This document shows positions 45,540-54,567 of a stretch of DNA of 64,000 nucleotides, piece after piece. The stretch is taken from the NCBI GenBank assembly GCA_934201845.1, contig CAKPXA010000001.1, forward strand, positions 338,851 through 402,850, in the 5' to 3' direction. Position numbers and translations under genes: made by a program. The number at the start of each line of letters is the position of its first letter. Position 1 is the stretch's first letter. The notes under the pieces were generated by a model, which had not been told where the DNA came from, did not search any database, and worked only from the letters and a program-made list of their open reading frames with translations. The DNA comes from an uncultured Ligilactobacillus sp. (lineage in GTDB: Bacteria; Bacillota; Bacilli; Lactobacillales; Lactobacillaceae).

Positions 45540-46492
45540 GATTTCCTTCCTCCCTTGGACGAAAGCGGTTCGATCCATGTCTGGCTGACTCCTGCCTCCT
45601 TCAGCTTTTCTGAAAGGGCCGCCGCCTTTCCGGCGTCTTCCGTCAGGCAGATGAAGCATCCCCCGCGACCGCCGCCGGTCAGCTTGGCCGCAAGCGCCCC
45701 GTTTGCCTCGGCGATTCCGATGTATTCGTCAAGTTCGCGGCAACTTACGCCGAGGTTCTTCAGTGTGTGCTGCGCCTGCCGGAACGTTTCGGCCAGGCCT
45801 TCCAGTTCATTTCCCGCAAGCTGTTCTCCGGCCGCGACCGTCAGTTTCTCCAGTGTGTCAAACTGTGCGTTCGTCTCCTGCGGGAACCGTTTCAGCCTTT
45901 CCTTCACGGCGGCGATGGCCTCCGACGTCTGTCCCTTGATGCCGGTGTCGCAGATCAGCAGGCAGCCGTTCAGCCGGATGGGGATGTCCTTCGTCTTCCT
46001 GTCCGCCATCCAGACCGGGTTGTCCGCAGCGCACGTCGCCGCATCCAGTCCGCTCGGATTCCTGTGGGTGGCCTTCTCCTCGATGTTTGCCGTCTCAAGC
46101 AGTTCCCTTCCCGTCAAATGCAGGGAAAAGAAGCCGGCCAGTGCCCGTGTCAGGGCGACGGCGACACACGCCGACGAGCCCATGCCGCGCGCAACGGGAA
46201 CCATGCTCCGGACGGTGATGTCCATTCCCGACTGGTAGCCCTGCTTCTGAATGACGGCAAGGACGAGTTCCCTGATGCCGTCCATGTCGGCCGGCGCCTC
46301 GTTGAGAGAGCCTGTGAAGCGTTCGCTTGTGATGAAGAGGCCTCCGTCCTCGCGCGGAGTCACCGTCACCGTCGTTTTGATCGTCTTGAGCGGAATCGCA
46401 ATCGCCGGCCTGCCGTAGACTACGGAATGCTCGCCGATCAGGATGACCTTCGCATGGCTTTCACCGAAGCCCGTACGTGATTCTTCTTCCAA
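45536..46492 (-). CDS. mvaK1: mevalonate kinase
   Basis: First kinase of the mevalonate route. GESHAKVILIGEHSVVYGRPAIAIPL at the start, VPVARGMGSSACVAVAL (ATP loop) and KLTGGGRGGCFICL near the end identify it. 318 residues. TTG 46492 follows AAAGGAAG by about 9 bases; upstream in-frame TTG 46528 lies right at the predicted transcription start and is unlikely. First gene of mvaK1-mvaD-mvaK2-fni. HMG-CoA reductase and synthase are not in this window. Confidence 0.95.
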   Translation of the reverse strand: MEEESRTGFGESHAKVILIGEHSVVYGRPAIAIPLKTIKTTVTVTPREDGGLFITSERFTGSLNEAPADMDGIRELVLAVIQKQGYQSGMDITVRSMVPVARGMGSSACVAVALTRALAGFFSLHLTGRELLETANIEEKATHRNPSGLDAATCAADNPVWMADRKTKDIPIRLNGCLLICDTGIKGQTSEAIAAVKERLKRFPQETNAQFDTLEKLTVAAGEQLAGNELEGLAETFRQAQHTLKNLGVSCRELDEYIGIAEANGALAAKLTGGGRGGCFICLTEDAGKAAALSEKLKEAGVSQTWIEPLSSKGGRKS

Positions 46493-46536
46493 AATGTACT
46501 GCTTCCTTTCCGTTCCGTAATTTTGCAATCAGACTA

Positions 46537-46565
46537 ATTGTACGCTAATATGGAGGAAACGGCAA
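46537..46565 (-). promoter_or_regulatory. promoter of the mevalonate operon
   Basis: On the minus strand TTGCCG (46565-46560), 17 bases, TACAAT (46542-46537). Confidence 0.6.
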
Positions 46566-46658
46566 CCTTAACAGATCCGGTCAGACCTTTATTTGCCTTT
46601 TCCAGGACTCCGGGGACGAATGGCATAATGCCGGAAAACCCGTTGAGGTTGGGATTGA

Positions 46659-47072
46659 GTGGCAATTCACGGGCAGCGGCAGATGCAGGATGTGATGATC
46701 CGCCAGTGCCTGATGCACGGTGCAATGAACACCGGACTTCAGGGTTCCATTGCTTCGGGGGATGATTTCTCCGATGTCGTTGAAGTTGCGTCACAGACGC
46801 TTGAAGGATTCGGTATGACCGTTGACAAGAACGGCAAACAACTCAGTTCCACCAGGGAGATGACGGTGCAGACCAAGAAGACCGTCAACACCTTGGCCTA
46901 TTCTGCTGACGTTACGTCAACATCGTTCCAGTCTCTGGGCATCGGGATGTCCTATGTATCGGCTACAGCTCATCAGGCGGGCTTCGGTTTGTCTGAAACG
47001 GCAAGTGTCATGGGTGTTTTGAGTAACAATGGTTTGGAAGCAGACAAGGCTTTGGTAAAACTGGCCGCTTAG
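46659..47072 (+). pseudogene. phage tail tape-measure protein fragment
   Basis: The frame matches the N-terminal region of TP901-type tape-measure proteins: DDFSDVVEVASQTLEGFGM, TVNTLAYSADVTSTSFQSLG, MSYVSATAHQAGFGLSETAS and VMGVLSNNGLEADKA. In intact relatives the text then goes on GTGLR or similar; here it leaves the family pattern exactly after DKA (position 47051) and stops at 47072. No other phage gene is nearby, so it is a prophage scar. The 5' end of the match is unclear and probably lost too. Confidence 0.65.
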
Positions 47073-47126
47073 CGAGAAATTGCTTTGAAAAACGACTTTG
47101 TTAATTCGGGGAAGGCTAAATCATGA

Positions 47127-47132
47127 TATAAT
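47127..47132 (+). promoter_or_regulatory. -10 box before the small membrane ORF
   Basis: TATAAT, 39 bases before the start at 47171; the -35 is weak. It could equally be intron sequence. Confidence 0.3.
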
Positions 47133-47170
47133 AATCTCAAATAGATAAACGTTTTTACGGAGGTGATAGC

Positions 47171-47377
47171 ATGTATAAGTGGAAGAAGGGCGATGGTAAG
47201 ACAATGGCGGCTCTTGTAGTCGCCTGCGTAATTGGTTCAGTCGCAGGCTTTATTTGGGGCATATGCGATTTACCGTCGATTGATGATATTTTTAAAAGAG
47301 CTGCTGAATTTGCATTAATATTCATTTTTCTTGCTGTCTCCGGCGTAATTTCGTTTATAAACAGGTTATTCAAATGA
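47171..47377 (+). CDS. small membrane protein within the intron-like region (68 aa)
   Basis: 68 residues with two hydrophobic stretches (about 12-32, MAALVVACVIGSVAGFIWG; and 46-65, FALIFIFLAVSGVISFI) and a basic end. ACGGAGGTGATAGC with GGAGGTGA gives a strong ribosome site. It lies between the two strands of the proposed P4/P5 and is more A+T-rich than its neighbours. No homing-endonuclease motif. Unknown function. Confidence 0.5.
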   Translation: MYKWKKGDGKTMAALVVACVIGSVAGFIWGICDLPSIDDIFKRAAEFALIFIFLAVSGVISFINRLFK

Positions 47378-47450
47378 CATGTTGATCCCGAGCCAAGCCC
47401 GTCAGAAACGGCGGGAAGGTGTAACGACTAGAAAAAGTAAGCTAAAAATC

Positions 47451-47478
47451 AAGCGAGTCTCTGAAGGCTCGCTTTTTT
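47451..47478 (+). terminator. terminator-like hairpin AAGCGAG/CTCGCTT with T6
   Basis: Exact 7-base stem, 10-base loop and six T, just past the small ORF and intron pieces. It may double as P8 of the intron remnant. Confidence 0.7.
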
Positions 47479-47544
47479 CATGCGGAAATTTCCACGAAGG
47501 CAAAGCTGCTGATGAAGAATAAAAACACAGTCTGAATGTGCTGG

Positions 47545-47689
47545 GATGAAATGTTGAATTCAAAGGGGCGGCGATTGTATATACTAATTACATCAGTTTT
47601 GGCATTTCTGATGTAATTTTACATCAGTTTTCCGTTTTGTGATGTAATTTGTATATACTAATCCCGGACTTCATGCCTGATTCAGTGTC
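47545..47689 (+). repeat. 145-bp intergenic repeat, copy B
   Basis: Same element as 31427-31569 in the same orientation, with about 80-90 percent identity by eye. Direct TTGTATATACTAAT boxes lie at about 47574 and 47650; ATTACATCAG/CTGATGTAAT and TTACATCA/TGATGTAA hairpins lie between them. It ends about 200 bases before dinG. Confidence 0.8.
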
Positions 47690-47887
47690 TTTTACCTGCA
47701 GCGGTCGTCCGGCTGAGCATTTTCCGTATATTTCACAACCTGTTCGGAACGGCAGGACAAAAGGAGGATGAGAATGTTCAAGCCTGTCACGAAGACAGGG
47801 GCAGCTTTGCACGTAAGTCGTCCTGCATACGTGGAAGTTTCAAACATGATGCAAGATGTGGTACACTTAAGAGGAATATCAAACGAA

Positions 47888-50704
47888 ATGGTGAGACAAA
47901 TGGCTAAGCATCAAACATATTCCGTCGTCGACCTGGAAATGACGGGAACCAGGCCGGACGGCAGCGAGCGCCTGATTCAGTTCTCCTGTGTCTTCGTTGA
48001 GGGCGGAAGAATCGTCAGCACTTTCTCGACGCTGATTAATCCTCTGAAGGACATCCCGGAGGAAGTTCAGAATCTGACGCACATTACGGACGGGGACGTG
48101 GCGCATGCGCCGGTGTTCGAGGACGTTGCCGGCACAATCTACTCTCTTCTCTCAGGCACTGTCTTCGTGGCCCACAACATCGAGCTTGACTACCGCTTTT
48201 TGAGCGGCGAATTCGAGCGCGCGGGCTTTCCGCCTCTTGACCTTGAGGGCATCGACACCGTTCAGCTGGCGCAGGTCGTGCTGCCGACGCTTGCCTCGTA
48301 CCGGCTGGGCGATCTGGCACATTTTCTCGGACTGAGGCACAGGCATCCGCACCACGCGGACAGCGATGCCCTGGTGACGGCCGAACTCTTCATCTTCCTT
48401 GAAAAGAGGCTTTTGATGATGCCGGAAGCCCTGCTGAAGAGTCTGGCGGACCTCTCTGACTCGCTTCTATATGAGACGAGTCACTGCATTTGGCAGGCAT
48501 ATGAGAAGAGAAAGGCAGAGCATGCGATGCTTGATCCGGAGCATATCGAGGTCGGAGGCATCGTGCTGAGACGGCCGCGCTTCGAGGCGAAGAAGAGCTT
48601 TCACGGCAAATTTCCGGGGACAAGGGAGGAGCAGACAGCCCTGTTTTCCGGCATCATCGACTGGCGCAGGGAGCAGGCGGCGATGATGAACGACGTCAGT
48701 GCGCACCTGAACGGCAGCAGGAAGACGATGCTCGTGCAGGCACCGACCGGGACGGGCAAGACGCTCGGCTATCTTCTGCCCGCTGCCTACCGGACGCAGG
48801 ACGGCGTCCGTGTCGTCGTCTCGACGTCGACCACGGCGCTTCTTGATCAGGTCGTCCGCGAGTCCGTGCCGCTTCTGAAGCAGATTGTTCCGTTTGACGT
48901 CTCATATGAAGTCATGAAGGGCAGCGGGCACTACATCGACCTTGAGAAATTCAGTCGTACGCTCCGGCTGCCGGTGAACGACCAGACCCGCGTGATGCAG
49001 ATGCGCATCCTGTCCTGGCTGTCCGAGACGAAGACGGGCGACCTTGACGAGCTGCGCCTGACGACGTACAACACGCAGCTGTTCCGGCTCATCAGACATC
49101 ACGGAACCGGGGCGCTTTCATCTGACAGCGTGTTCTACGGCCTCGACTTCGTGCGCCTGAGAGACGTCCGGGTGAAGTTTGCGGACTTCGTCTTCACGAA
49201 TCATTCCTATCTGCTGAGGCATGCGGAGGAGCTGGGTCAGGGCAGGGCGGACCTCATCCTGGACGAAGCGCAGAACGTGCCGGGGACGGCAATGGAGCAG
49301 AGCCAGTCGGTGTTTGACTTCGACATGGTCAAGATTCAGGCGGACACGCTGCTCGTCGAGATGGAGTCACGGGTTTCGTTCTCGTTTTCAGATCTGATCA
49401 GGCAGCACTTTCTGACCGGAAGCGAGTACCGGGCGCTGCTCGAGAACGTCCGGACGGTTGACCATGCCGTGCCTTTCCTGAGAGAGGCCTTCTGGAACAG
49501 GTATGTGCGAAATGACGGCAGTCGGGGAGAGTTTGCCGAGATTCTTCTTTCTCCGGGCAAGGTGCTCGGTCTTGTGAAGGAGAACTTTGCGGTCTTTCTC
49601 AAGGCAAGCCGCGCCTACACCGATCTTCTGGGGCAGATTGCGGTGCTGAAGGGCAGGTTCTTTGCGGCACTTGACGCAGGAACGCTCGACGGTTCAGCGG
49701 TGAATCTGATTTCGGACTGGCTTGCCGGCTGCGACAGGCTCATTGCCGCGATGGACAGGTGGCATCTGCTGGAGTTCGCGGAACTTGAGAAGATGGATGA
49801 GAACGCGCTTGTCTGGCTGAAGTACTCGCCGCAGAATCCGAAGACGCATCTGCGTCTTTGCTTTTCGCGACTTGAGTCCGGAGGCTTCCTTTCAAAAAGC
49901 GTGTACACTCACTTCCGTCACGTTGTAATGTGCGGTGCGCTCATGTTCACGAAGAAGACGGAAGAGTACACGAAGGAGCAGCTCGGACTTGACGGATCTG
50001 CCGTCATGAAGCGCTACAGGGGAGCGTTCGACTACGAACGCCAGGCAAGGGCGGTCTTTGCGACCGATGCCCCGGACCTGTCGGCGATGCAGAGCAGAAA
50101 TGAGTATCACAGGTACATTGCGGACGCCCTGGCGGGAATCATCGAGCGGACGAATCTTCAGACGCTGGTCCTGTTCAATTCACTTGAGGACATCGAGGCC
50201 GTCTATTCCCGGCTGGCCGCAAAGGGGCTTGCAAAGAGGCGCGAAATCCTGGCCCAGGGAGTGAACGGAATGCCGGAGAAGCTGAAGAAGCGCTTCATCC
50301 TGACGCAGGAGAAGAGCGTGCTTCTCGGCGCCGGCAGCTTCTGGGAGGGAATCGACCTGCCGGAAGACAAGCTGGAACTGCTGGTGATCACAAGGCTGCC
50401 GTTTCAGGCCCCGGACACGCTGATCAACAGAGTCCGCTACCGCAGGGCACAGGAGAAGGGCAGAAATCCGTTTGCCACCATCTCGCTGCCGGAGGCCGTG
50501 CTGAAGTTCCGTCAGGGCTTCGGCCGCCTGATCAGAACGCAGCATGACCACGGCATCATGGTGGTGCTCGACTCGCGCATCGTCACGAAGCGCTATGCGC
50601 ATGAATTCACTGCCACCCTGCCTGAAAGCCTTCCGGTCATTGTGGCGGAATCCGGTGAACTTCCGGAAATCATCGGGGATGCGCAAAAAGATTTCAAGTT
50701 TTAG
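47888..50704 (+). CDS. dinG: DinG-like helicase with N-terminal DEDDh 3'-5' exonuclease domain
   Basis: 938 residues. First about 170: a DnaQ-like exonuclease with VVDLEMTGTRP, HNIELDYRFL and HHADSDALVT. Then an XPD/DinG superfamily 2 helicase: Walker A QAPTGTGKT, a box reading LILDEAQNV (DEAQ in place of DEAH), and GAGSFWEGIDLPEDKLELLVI with FGRLIRTQHDHG in motifs V-VI. This fusion is typical of Firmicute DinG. No cluster of four Cys for an iron-sulfur domain was seen, also typical. ATG 47888 is chosen since a TACACT -10 (47862-47867) precedes it; ATG 47900 is possible. Confidence 0.92.
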   Translation: MVRQMAKHQTYSVVDLEMTGTRPDGSERLIQFSCVFVEGGRIVSTFSTLINPLKDIPEEVQNLTHITDGDVAHAPVFEDVAGTIYSLLSGTVFVAHNIELDYRFLSGEFERAGFPPLDLEGIDTVQLAQVVLPTLASYRLGDLAHFLGLRHRHPHHADSDALVTAELFIFLEKRLLMMPEALLKSLADLSDSLLYETSHCIWQAYEKRKAEHAMLDPEHIEVGGIVLRRPRFEAKKSFHGKFPGTREEQTALFSGIIDWRREQAAMMNDVSAHLNGSRKTMLVQAPTGTGKTLGYLLPAAYRTQDGVRVVVSTSTTALLDQVVRESVPLLKQIVPFDVSYEVMKGSGHYIDLEKFSRTLRLPVNDQTRVMQMRILSWLSETKTGDLDELRLTTYNTQLFRLIRHHGTGALSSDSVFYGLDFVRLRDVRVKFADFVFTNHSYLLRHAEELGQGRADLILDEAQNVPGTAMEQSQSVFDFDMVKIQADTLLVEMESRVSFSFSDLIRQHFLTGSEYRALLENVRTVDHAVPFLREAFWNRYVRNDGSRGEFAEILLSPGKVLGLVKENFAVFLKASRAYTDLLGQIAVLKGRFFAALDAGTLDGSAVNLISDWLAGCDRLIAAMDRWHLLEFAELEKMDENALVWLKYSPQNPKTHLRLCFSRLESGGFLSKSVYTHFRHVVMCGALMFTKKTEEYTKEQLGLDGSAVMKRYRGAFDYERQARAVFATDAPDLSAMQSRNEYHRYIADALAGIIERTNLQTLVLFNSLEDIEAVYSRLAAKGLAKRREILAQGVNGMPEKLKKRFILTQEKSVLLGAGSFWEGIDLPEDKLELLVITRLPFQAPDTLINRVRYRRAQEKGRNPFATISLPEAVLKFRQGFGRLIRTQHDHGIMVVLDSRIVTKRYAHEFTATLPESLPVIVAESGELPEIIGDAQKDFKF

Positions 50705-50727
50705 ACCCGTTGATGTGAAAAGACTGG

Positions 50728-50733
50728 TATAAT
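50728..50733 (+). promoter_or_regulatory. -10 box before ypmB
   Basis: TATAAT in the dinG-ypmB gap; no clear -35. Confidence 0.35.
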
Positions 50734-50792
50734 GAAAAGTGTATTGTGCTTTCCGCCGGTTCAGCACAAGGATGAAGGGAGCTTTGGTTCAG

Positions 50793-51275
50793 ATGAGGAA
50801 AGGAAAACGCGGCGGCATGTATGCCGTCATCGCAGTGGTGCTGGTGGCGGCGGCAGTCTTCGCCGTCTTCTTCAGGGCTGTTCAGCCGGAGAAGGATGCG
50901 CACGGGGAGGCGGTCCGCCTTGCCAGAAAGTACGCGCATCTCAGAAAAGAGGACGCCTTCTACCGCTACAGCAGGAATCAGACCTTCTACACGGTTGCGG
51001 GAACGGATTCCGGCAAGCGGAAGATTTACGTCATTGTTTCGAAAAACGGCAGGAAGATCAATATCTACAACCAGAAGGACGGCATTTCCGCCGCCACGGC
51101 CGGCAACATGGTCAGGCGGCGGCAGAACGTCAGGAAGGTAATGAACGTCGGAATGGGAATGAGAGGGAAGACTCCGGTCTGGGAAGTCACCTATCTCAAT
51201 TCCTACGGCAATCTCTGCTATGACATCATTGCCTTCAAAAACGGCGACGTCATCAAGACAATTCAGAACATTTGA
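50793..51275 (+). CDS. ypmB: YpmB-like membrane-anchored protein
   Basis: 160 residues. A basic start (MRKGKRGG) and one membrane helix (MYAVIAVVLVAAAVFAVFF) place the rest outside. The outer part has two small alpha/beta PepSY-like units (QTFYTVAGTDSGKRKIYVIV, WEVTYLNSYGNLCYDIIAF). Position between dinG and aspB is that of YpmB in bacilli and lactobacilli. Role unknown. ATG 50793 lies 11 bases after AAGGGAG; TTG 50784 is an alternative. Confidence 0.8.
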   Translation: MRKGKRGGMYAVIAVVLVAAAVFAVFFRAVQPEKDAHGEAVRLARKYAHLRKEDAFYRYSRNQTFYTVAGTDSGKRKIYVIVSKNGRKINIYNQKDGISAATAGNMVRRRQNVRKVMNVGMGMRGKTPVWEVTYLNSYGNLCYDIIAFKNGDVIKTIQNI

Positions 51276-51292
51276 TGGAGGTTTTTTTCAAG

Positions 51293-52477
51293 ATGAAGAT
51301 ATCGCAGCGTGCGCAAAACATTACGCCTTCCGCCACCCTGGCGCTTTCAGCCAAGGCCAAGCAGATGAAGGCATCCGGGATTGACGTCATCAACCTGTCA
51401 ATCGGAGAACCGGATTTCAACACTCCGCGCCACGTCAAGGATGCAGCCATCGCTGCCATAAATGAGGGGAAGTCTGACTTCTATACGCCTGCAAGCGGCA
51501 TTCCGGAACTGAGGGATGCCGTGGCCGGATTCGTCAACGATGATTTCGGCACTGCATTTTCAAGGAAGAACGTGGCAGTTGCGGCGGGCGGCAAGATGGC
51601 GCTCTATGCAGTCGCACAGGTGGTTATCGACCAGGGCGACGAAGTGCTCATCCCGCTTCCGTACTGGGTGAGCTACGGCGAACAGGTCAAGCTTGCGGGC
51701 GGAACTCCGGTGTTCGTCGAATCAAATGCAGAGACGAACAAGGTGACGCCGGCCGAACTTGAAGCGGCGCGCACGGACAGGACAGTCGCCGTCATCATCA
51801 ACTCGCCTCAGAATCCGTCCGGTCTGGTGTACACGAGGGCCGAACTTGAGGCAATCGGCCGCTGGGCAGTCGAGCACGATATTTATCTGATTGCTGATGA
51901 CATGTACAGCAAGTTAGTCTATAATGGTAATAAGTTTGTCTCATTGATGGAACTTGAGCCGGAGGTGAGACGGCATACAATTCTTGTCAACGGCTTCTCG
52001 AAGGCGTATGCGATGACGGGCTGGAGAGTAGGCTATGTCGTTGCCGAAGAGGAGATTATTTCGAGAATCGGGGCCGTCATCGGTCACGAGACAAGCAATC
52101 TGGCGGCAGTGAGCCAGTATGCGGCGCTTGCCGCCGTGACCGGCGACCAGGCCTGCACGGAGGAGATGCGCAAAGCCTATGAGGAACGCCTGAACGTGGT
52201 GTATCCGCTGGTCTGCGCCATCCCCGGCTTTGAGCTCAGAAGCAGGCCGGAAGGGGCATTCTACATGTTCCCTGACGTCAGCGGGGCGGTCTCCATCTGC
52301 GGATTCTCCTCGACGGAGGAATTTGCGGACAGGATGCTCGAGGAGGCTCACGTGGCCGTTGTTCCGGGCGCGGCATTCGGGATGGACGGGCATGTCCGCC
52401 TGAGCTATGCGGCGGGTCTTGACGACTTGAAGAAGGCCTGCAGCCGGATGAAGGAATTTGTAGAAAAACACATGTAG
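51293..52477 (+). CDS. aspB: aspartate/aromatic aminotransferase (class I/II, AspB type)
   Basis: 394 residues. INLSIGEPDFNTP, the cofactor-stacking and phosphate loops AAGGKMALYAVAQVV and NSPQNPSGLVY, the PLP lysine in NGFSKAYAMTGWRVGY, and RLSYAA near the end. This is the bacterial Ib-type aminotransferase that makes aspartate from oxaloacetate. Just ahead of asnS, as in relatives. ATG 51293 follows GGAGG by 11 bases. Confidence 0.93.
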   Translation: MKISQRAQNITPSATLALSAKAKQMKASGIDVINLSIGEPDFNTPRHVKDAAIAAINEGKSDFYTPASGIPELRDAVAGFVNDDFGTAFSRKNVAVAAGGKMALYAVAQVVIDQGDEVLIPLPYWVSYGEQVKLAGGTPVFVESNAETNKVTPAELEAARTDRTVAVIINSPQNPSGLVYTRAELEAIGRWAVEHDIYLIADDMYSKLVYNGNKFVSLMELEPEVRRHTILVNGFSKAYAMTGWRVGYVVAEEEIISRIGAVIGHETSNLAAVSQYAALAAVTGDQACTEEMRKAYEERLNVVYPLVCAIPGFELRSRPEGAFYMFPDVSGAVSICGFSSTEEFADRMLEEAHVAVVPGAAFGMDGHVRLSYAAGLDDLKKACSRMKEFVEKHM

Positions 52478-52489
52478 GAGGAACTGGTT

Positions 52490-53791
52490 TTGGAAACTAT
52501 CAGCATTATTGATTCCAGGGATCATGTCGACCAGAAGGTGAAAATCGGCGTCTGGCTGACAAACAAGCGTTCAAGCGGCAAGATTGCGTTCTTGCAGCTT
52601 CGCGACGGCACGGCATACTTTCAGGGTGTTGTCGTGAAGAACAATGTTTCCGAGGAAACGTTCAGGCTCGCCAAGGAACTCAAGCAGGAGACGAGCATGT
52701 ACGTGACGGGCGTGATTCATGAGGACAAGCGCTCTCACTTCGGATATGAAATCGAAGTCGAGGACATCGAGGTCGTTGGAGAAAGCGAGAACTATCCGAT
52801 CACGCCGAAGGAACACGGCACGGACTTCCTGATGGACCACCGTCATCTCTGGCTTCGTTCCAAGCGTCAGTTCGCCGTGATGAAGATCAGAAACGAAGTA
52901 ATCCGTGCGACATACGAGTTCTTCAACAACGAAGGATTCATCAAGCTTGACGCGCCTATCCTGACGGGCAGTGCACCCGAGGGAACGACGGAACTGTTCC
53001 ATACGGAATACTTTGACAAGGATGCATATCTGTCACAGTCAGGCCAGCTCTACGAAGAAGCCGGCGCAATGGCATACGGCAAGGTCTTTTCGTTCGGTCC
53101 GACGTTCCGCGCTGAAAAGTCCAAGACACGCCGTCACCTGATTGAATTCTGGATGATCGAACCGGAAATGGCCTTCATGCATCAGGAGGAAAGCCTTGAG
53201 ATTCAGGAACGCTACATTGCCTGGCTTGTTCAGAGCGTTCTTGACCACTGCGACTACGAGCTCGAGATTCTCGGCCGAGACCGTGATGTTCTCAAGCGCT
53301 ACACGGAACTCCCGTATCCGCGCATTTCCTACGATGAAGCCATCGACCTGCTCAGGGAAAGCGGCGAGTTCCCGGATGTCAAGTGGGGCGAGGACTTCGG
53401 TTCACCTGAGGAGACATACCTTGCCGAACATTTCAGCAAGCCTGTCTTCGTCATGAACTATCCGAAGGCAATCAAGCCGTTCTACATGAAGCCGCATCCG
53501 ACGCGCGACGACGTCGTCATCTGTGCCGATTTGCTTGCACCGGAAGGCTACGGTGAAATCATCGGCGGTTCCGAGCGTGCAACGAATCCGGAATATCTGG
53601 CGGAGCAGATTGACAAGGCCGGTCTCAACAAGGCTGACTACGAGTGGTACCTTGACCTGCGCCGCTACGGCAGCGTGCCGCATTCAGGCTTCGGTCTCGG
53701 CCTTGAACGCTGCATCACGTGGCTGACGGGCGAGGAGCACATCCGCGAGGCAATTCCTTTCCCGCGTCTGCTCAACCGTATCTATCCTTGA
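52490..53791 (+). CDS. asnS: asparagine--tRNA ligase
   Basis: Class IIb synthetase, 433 residues. N-terminal OB domain ([24 protein letters not shown]), then [21 protein letters not shown], motif 2 [25 protein letters not shown], and motif 3 [19 protein letters not shown] start after AGGAGGAACTGG. Follows aspB by 12 bases, so the two genes for aspartate/asparagine use are one unit. Confidence 0.97.
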   Translation: METISIIDSRDHVDQKVKIGVWLTNKRSSGKIAFLQLRDGTAYFQGVVVKNNVSEETFRLAKELKQETSMYVTGVIHEDKRSHFGYEIEVEDIEVVGESENYPITPKEHGTDFLMDHRHLWLRSKRQFAVMKIRNEVIRATYEFFNNEGFIKLDAPILTGSAPEGTTELFHTEYFDKDAYLSQSGQLYEEAGAMAYGKVFSFGPTFRAEKSKTRRHLIEFWMIEPEMAFMHQEESLEIQERYIAWLVQSVLDHCDYELEILGRDRDVLKRYTELPYPRISYDEAIDLLRESGEFPDVKWGEDFGSPEETYLAEHFSKPVFVMNYPKAIKPFYMKPHPTRDDVVICADLLAPEGYGEIIGGSERATNPEYLAEQIDKAGLNKADYEWYLDLRRYGSVPHSGFGLGLERCITWLTGEEHIREAIPFPRLLNRIYP

Positions 53792-53808
53792 TGAAATAAT
53801 TGGAGAAT

Positions 53809-53835
53809 GGGGCCAGGAGTTTTCCTGGCTCTTTT
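53809..53835 (+). terminator. terminator after asnS
   Basis: GCCAGGA and TCCTGGC around a 4-base loop, then CTTTT. Confidence 0.75.
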
Positions 53836-53859
53836 GCTATCCGGAAAGTGGTGTATTCA

Positions 53860-54567
53860 ATGGATGATGTAACAGTATTTGTTTTGAAGAAGGGCCAGAC
53901 CTATGTCTCGAACCTGCTGCTCGAGCACTACACGGACCTCGGCCTGACTGACGGTGAACTGCTCCTGCTGGTCATGCTGTTGAAGTTCGACCAGCAGAAG
54001 GAGGACGTCGATCTTGAGGCCCTCTCGCGCATGATGGGCAAGACCGACGCCGAAATCGGCACGCTGCTCAACAGTCTCATCGTCAAGAAAATCGTCGAGC
54101 TCAAGACGGAAGTTGATGCAACCGGCCGGCAGAAGGACTGCTATGATTTCTCCTTCCTTTATGAGAAGCTGGTTCAGCTCGTCAGAAGTCAGCTGCAGTC
54201 AGAAGACGACAGGAAGGAAGAGGCGACAAGGGACAAGGTCTTCGACAGCTTTCAAAAGGAGTTCGGACGTCCGCTTTCCAGCATGGAGCTGGAGGAAGTG
54301 CGGCGCTGGCTCGACGAGGACGGCTATGCACCGGAAATCGTGCTGCTTGCCCTGAAGGAAGCCGTCCTGAATCAGGCCTACACGTTCAAATACATTGACC
54401 GCGTCCTCATCTCGTGGGAGAAGCAGAATGTGAGTTCTGCAGCCGACGTTCAGCGCGTCAGGGAGCGGCGCGAAGCGAGGAAGACGCCCGGGAGAAAGAA
54501 GAAGGGCAATGCCGCCCGTCCGGCAATCCCGCTGAATCACTGGTCTGGAGTTGACAGAAATGATTAG
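53860..54567 (+). CDS. dnaD: DnaD-like replication initiation protein
   Basis: 235 residues with the two parts of DnaD: an N-terminal winged helix (about 1-100, LGLTDGELLLLVMLLKF, LDLEALSRMMGKTDAEIG) and a C-terminal DnaD/DnaB2 domain (about 125-200) with FGRPLSSMELEEVRRWL and YTFKYIDRVLISWEKQ, close to the YxxxIxxxW motif. It loads primosome parts at oriC and at restart sites. The tail is basic. ATG 53860 has a weak ribosome site. Confidence 0.92.
   Translation: MDDVTVFVLKKGQTYVSNLLLEHYTDLGLTDGELLLLVMLLKFDQQKEDVDLEALSRMMGKTDAEIGTLLNSLIVKKIVELKTEVDATGRQKDCYDFSFLYEKLVQLVRSQLQSEDDRKEEATRDKVFDSFQKEFGRPLSSMELEEVRRWLDEDGYAPEIVLLALKEAVLNQAYTFKYIDRVLISWEKQNVSSAADVQRVRERREARKTPGRKKKGNAARPAIPLNHWSGVDRND

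Larger units (their letters stand above)
47052..47475 (+). ncRNA. probable truncated group I intron
   Basis: Elements in order: P1 (exon GGCT 47048-47051 with GGCC 47063-47066, U-G at the splice point), P2 (AGCGA-GAAA-TTGCT 47071-47084), P3 5' ACTTT (47095-47099), P4 5' GGCT (47114-47117) with AGCC (47391-47394), P5 ATCATG with CATG..GAT, the typical string GATCCCGAGCCAAGC (47384-47398), P6 hairpin CCCGTC/GGCGGG (47398-47415), GTGTAACGACTA (P7 5', 47419-47430) and P3 3' AAAGT (47434-47438). The hairpin at 47451-47474 could be P8. The P7 3' strand (TAGTC) and the 3' splice site were not found, so the intron is cut short. Confidence 0.5.

Noticed and set aside
46534..46794. Minus-strand ORF between mvaK1 and the tape-measure fragment
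   Set aside because: No ribosome site or family match, and it overlaps the mevalonate promoter and the phage remnant.
47384..47450. A tRNA or tmRNA in the G+C-rich stretch after the small membrane ORF
   Set aside because: No cloverleaf, TPsiC arm or CCA end; the pattern fits group I intron elements better.
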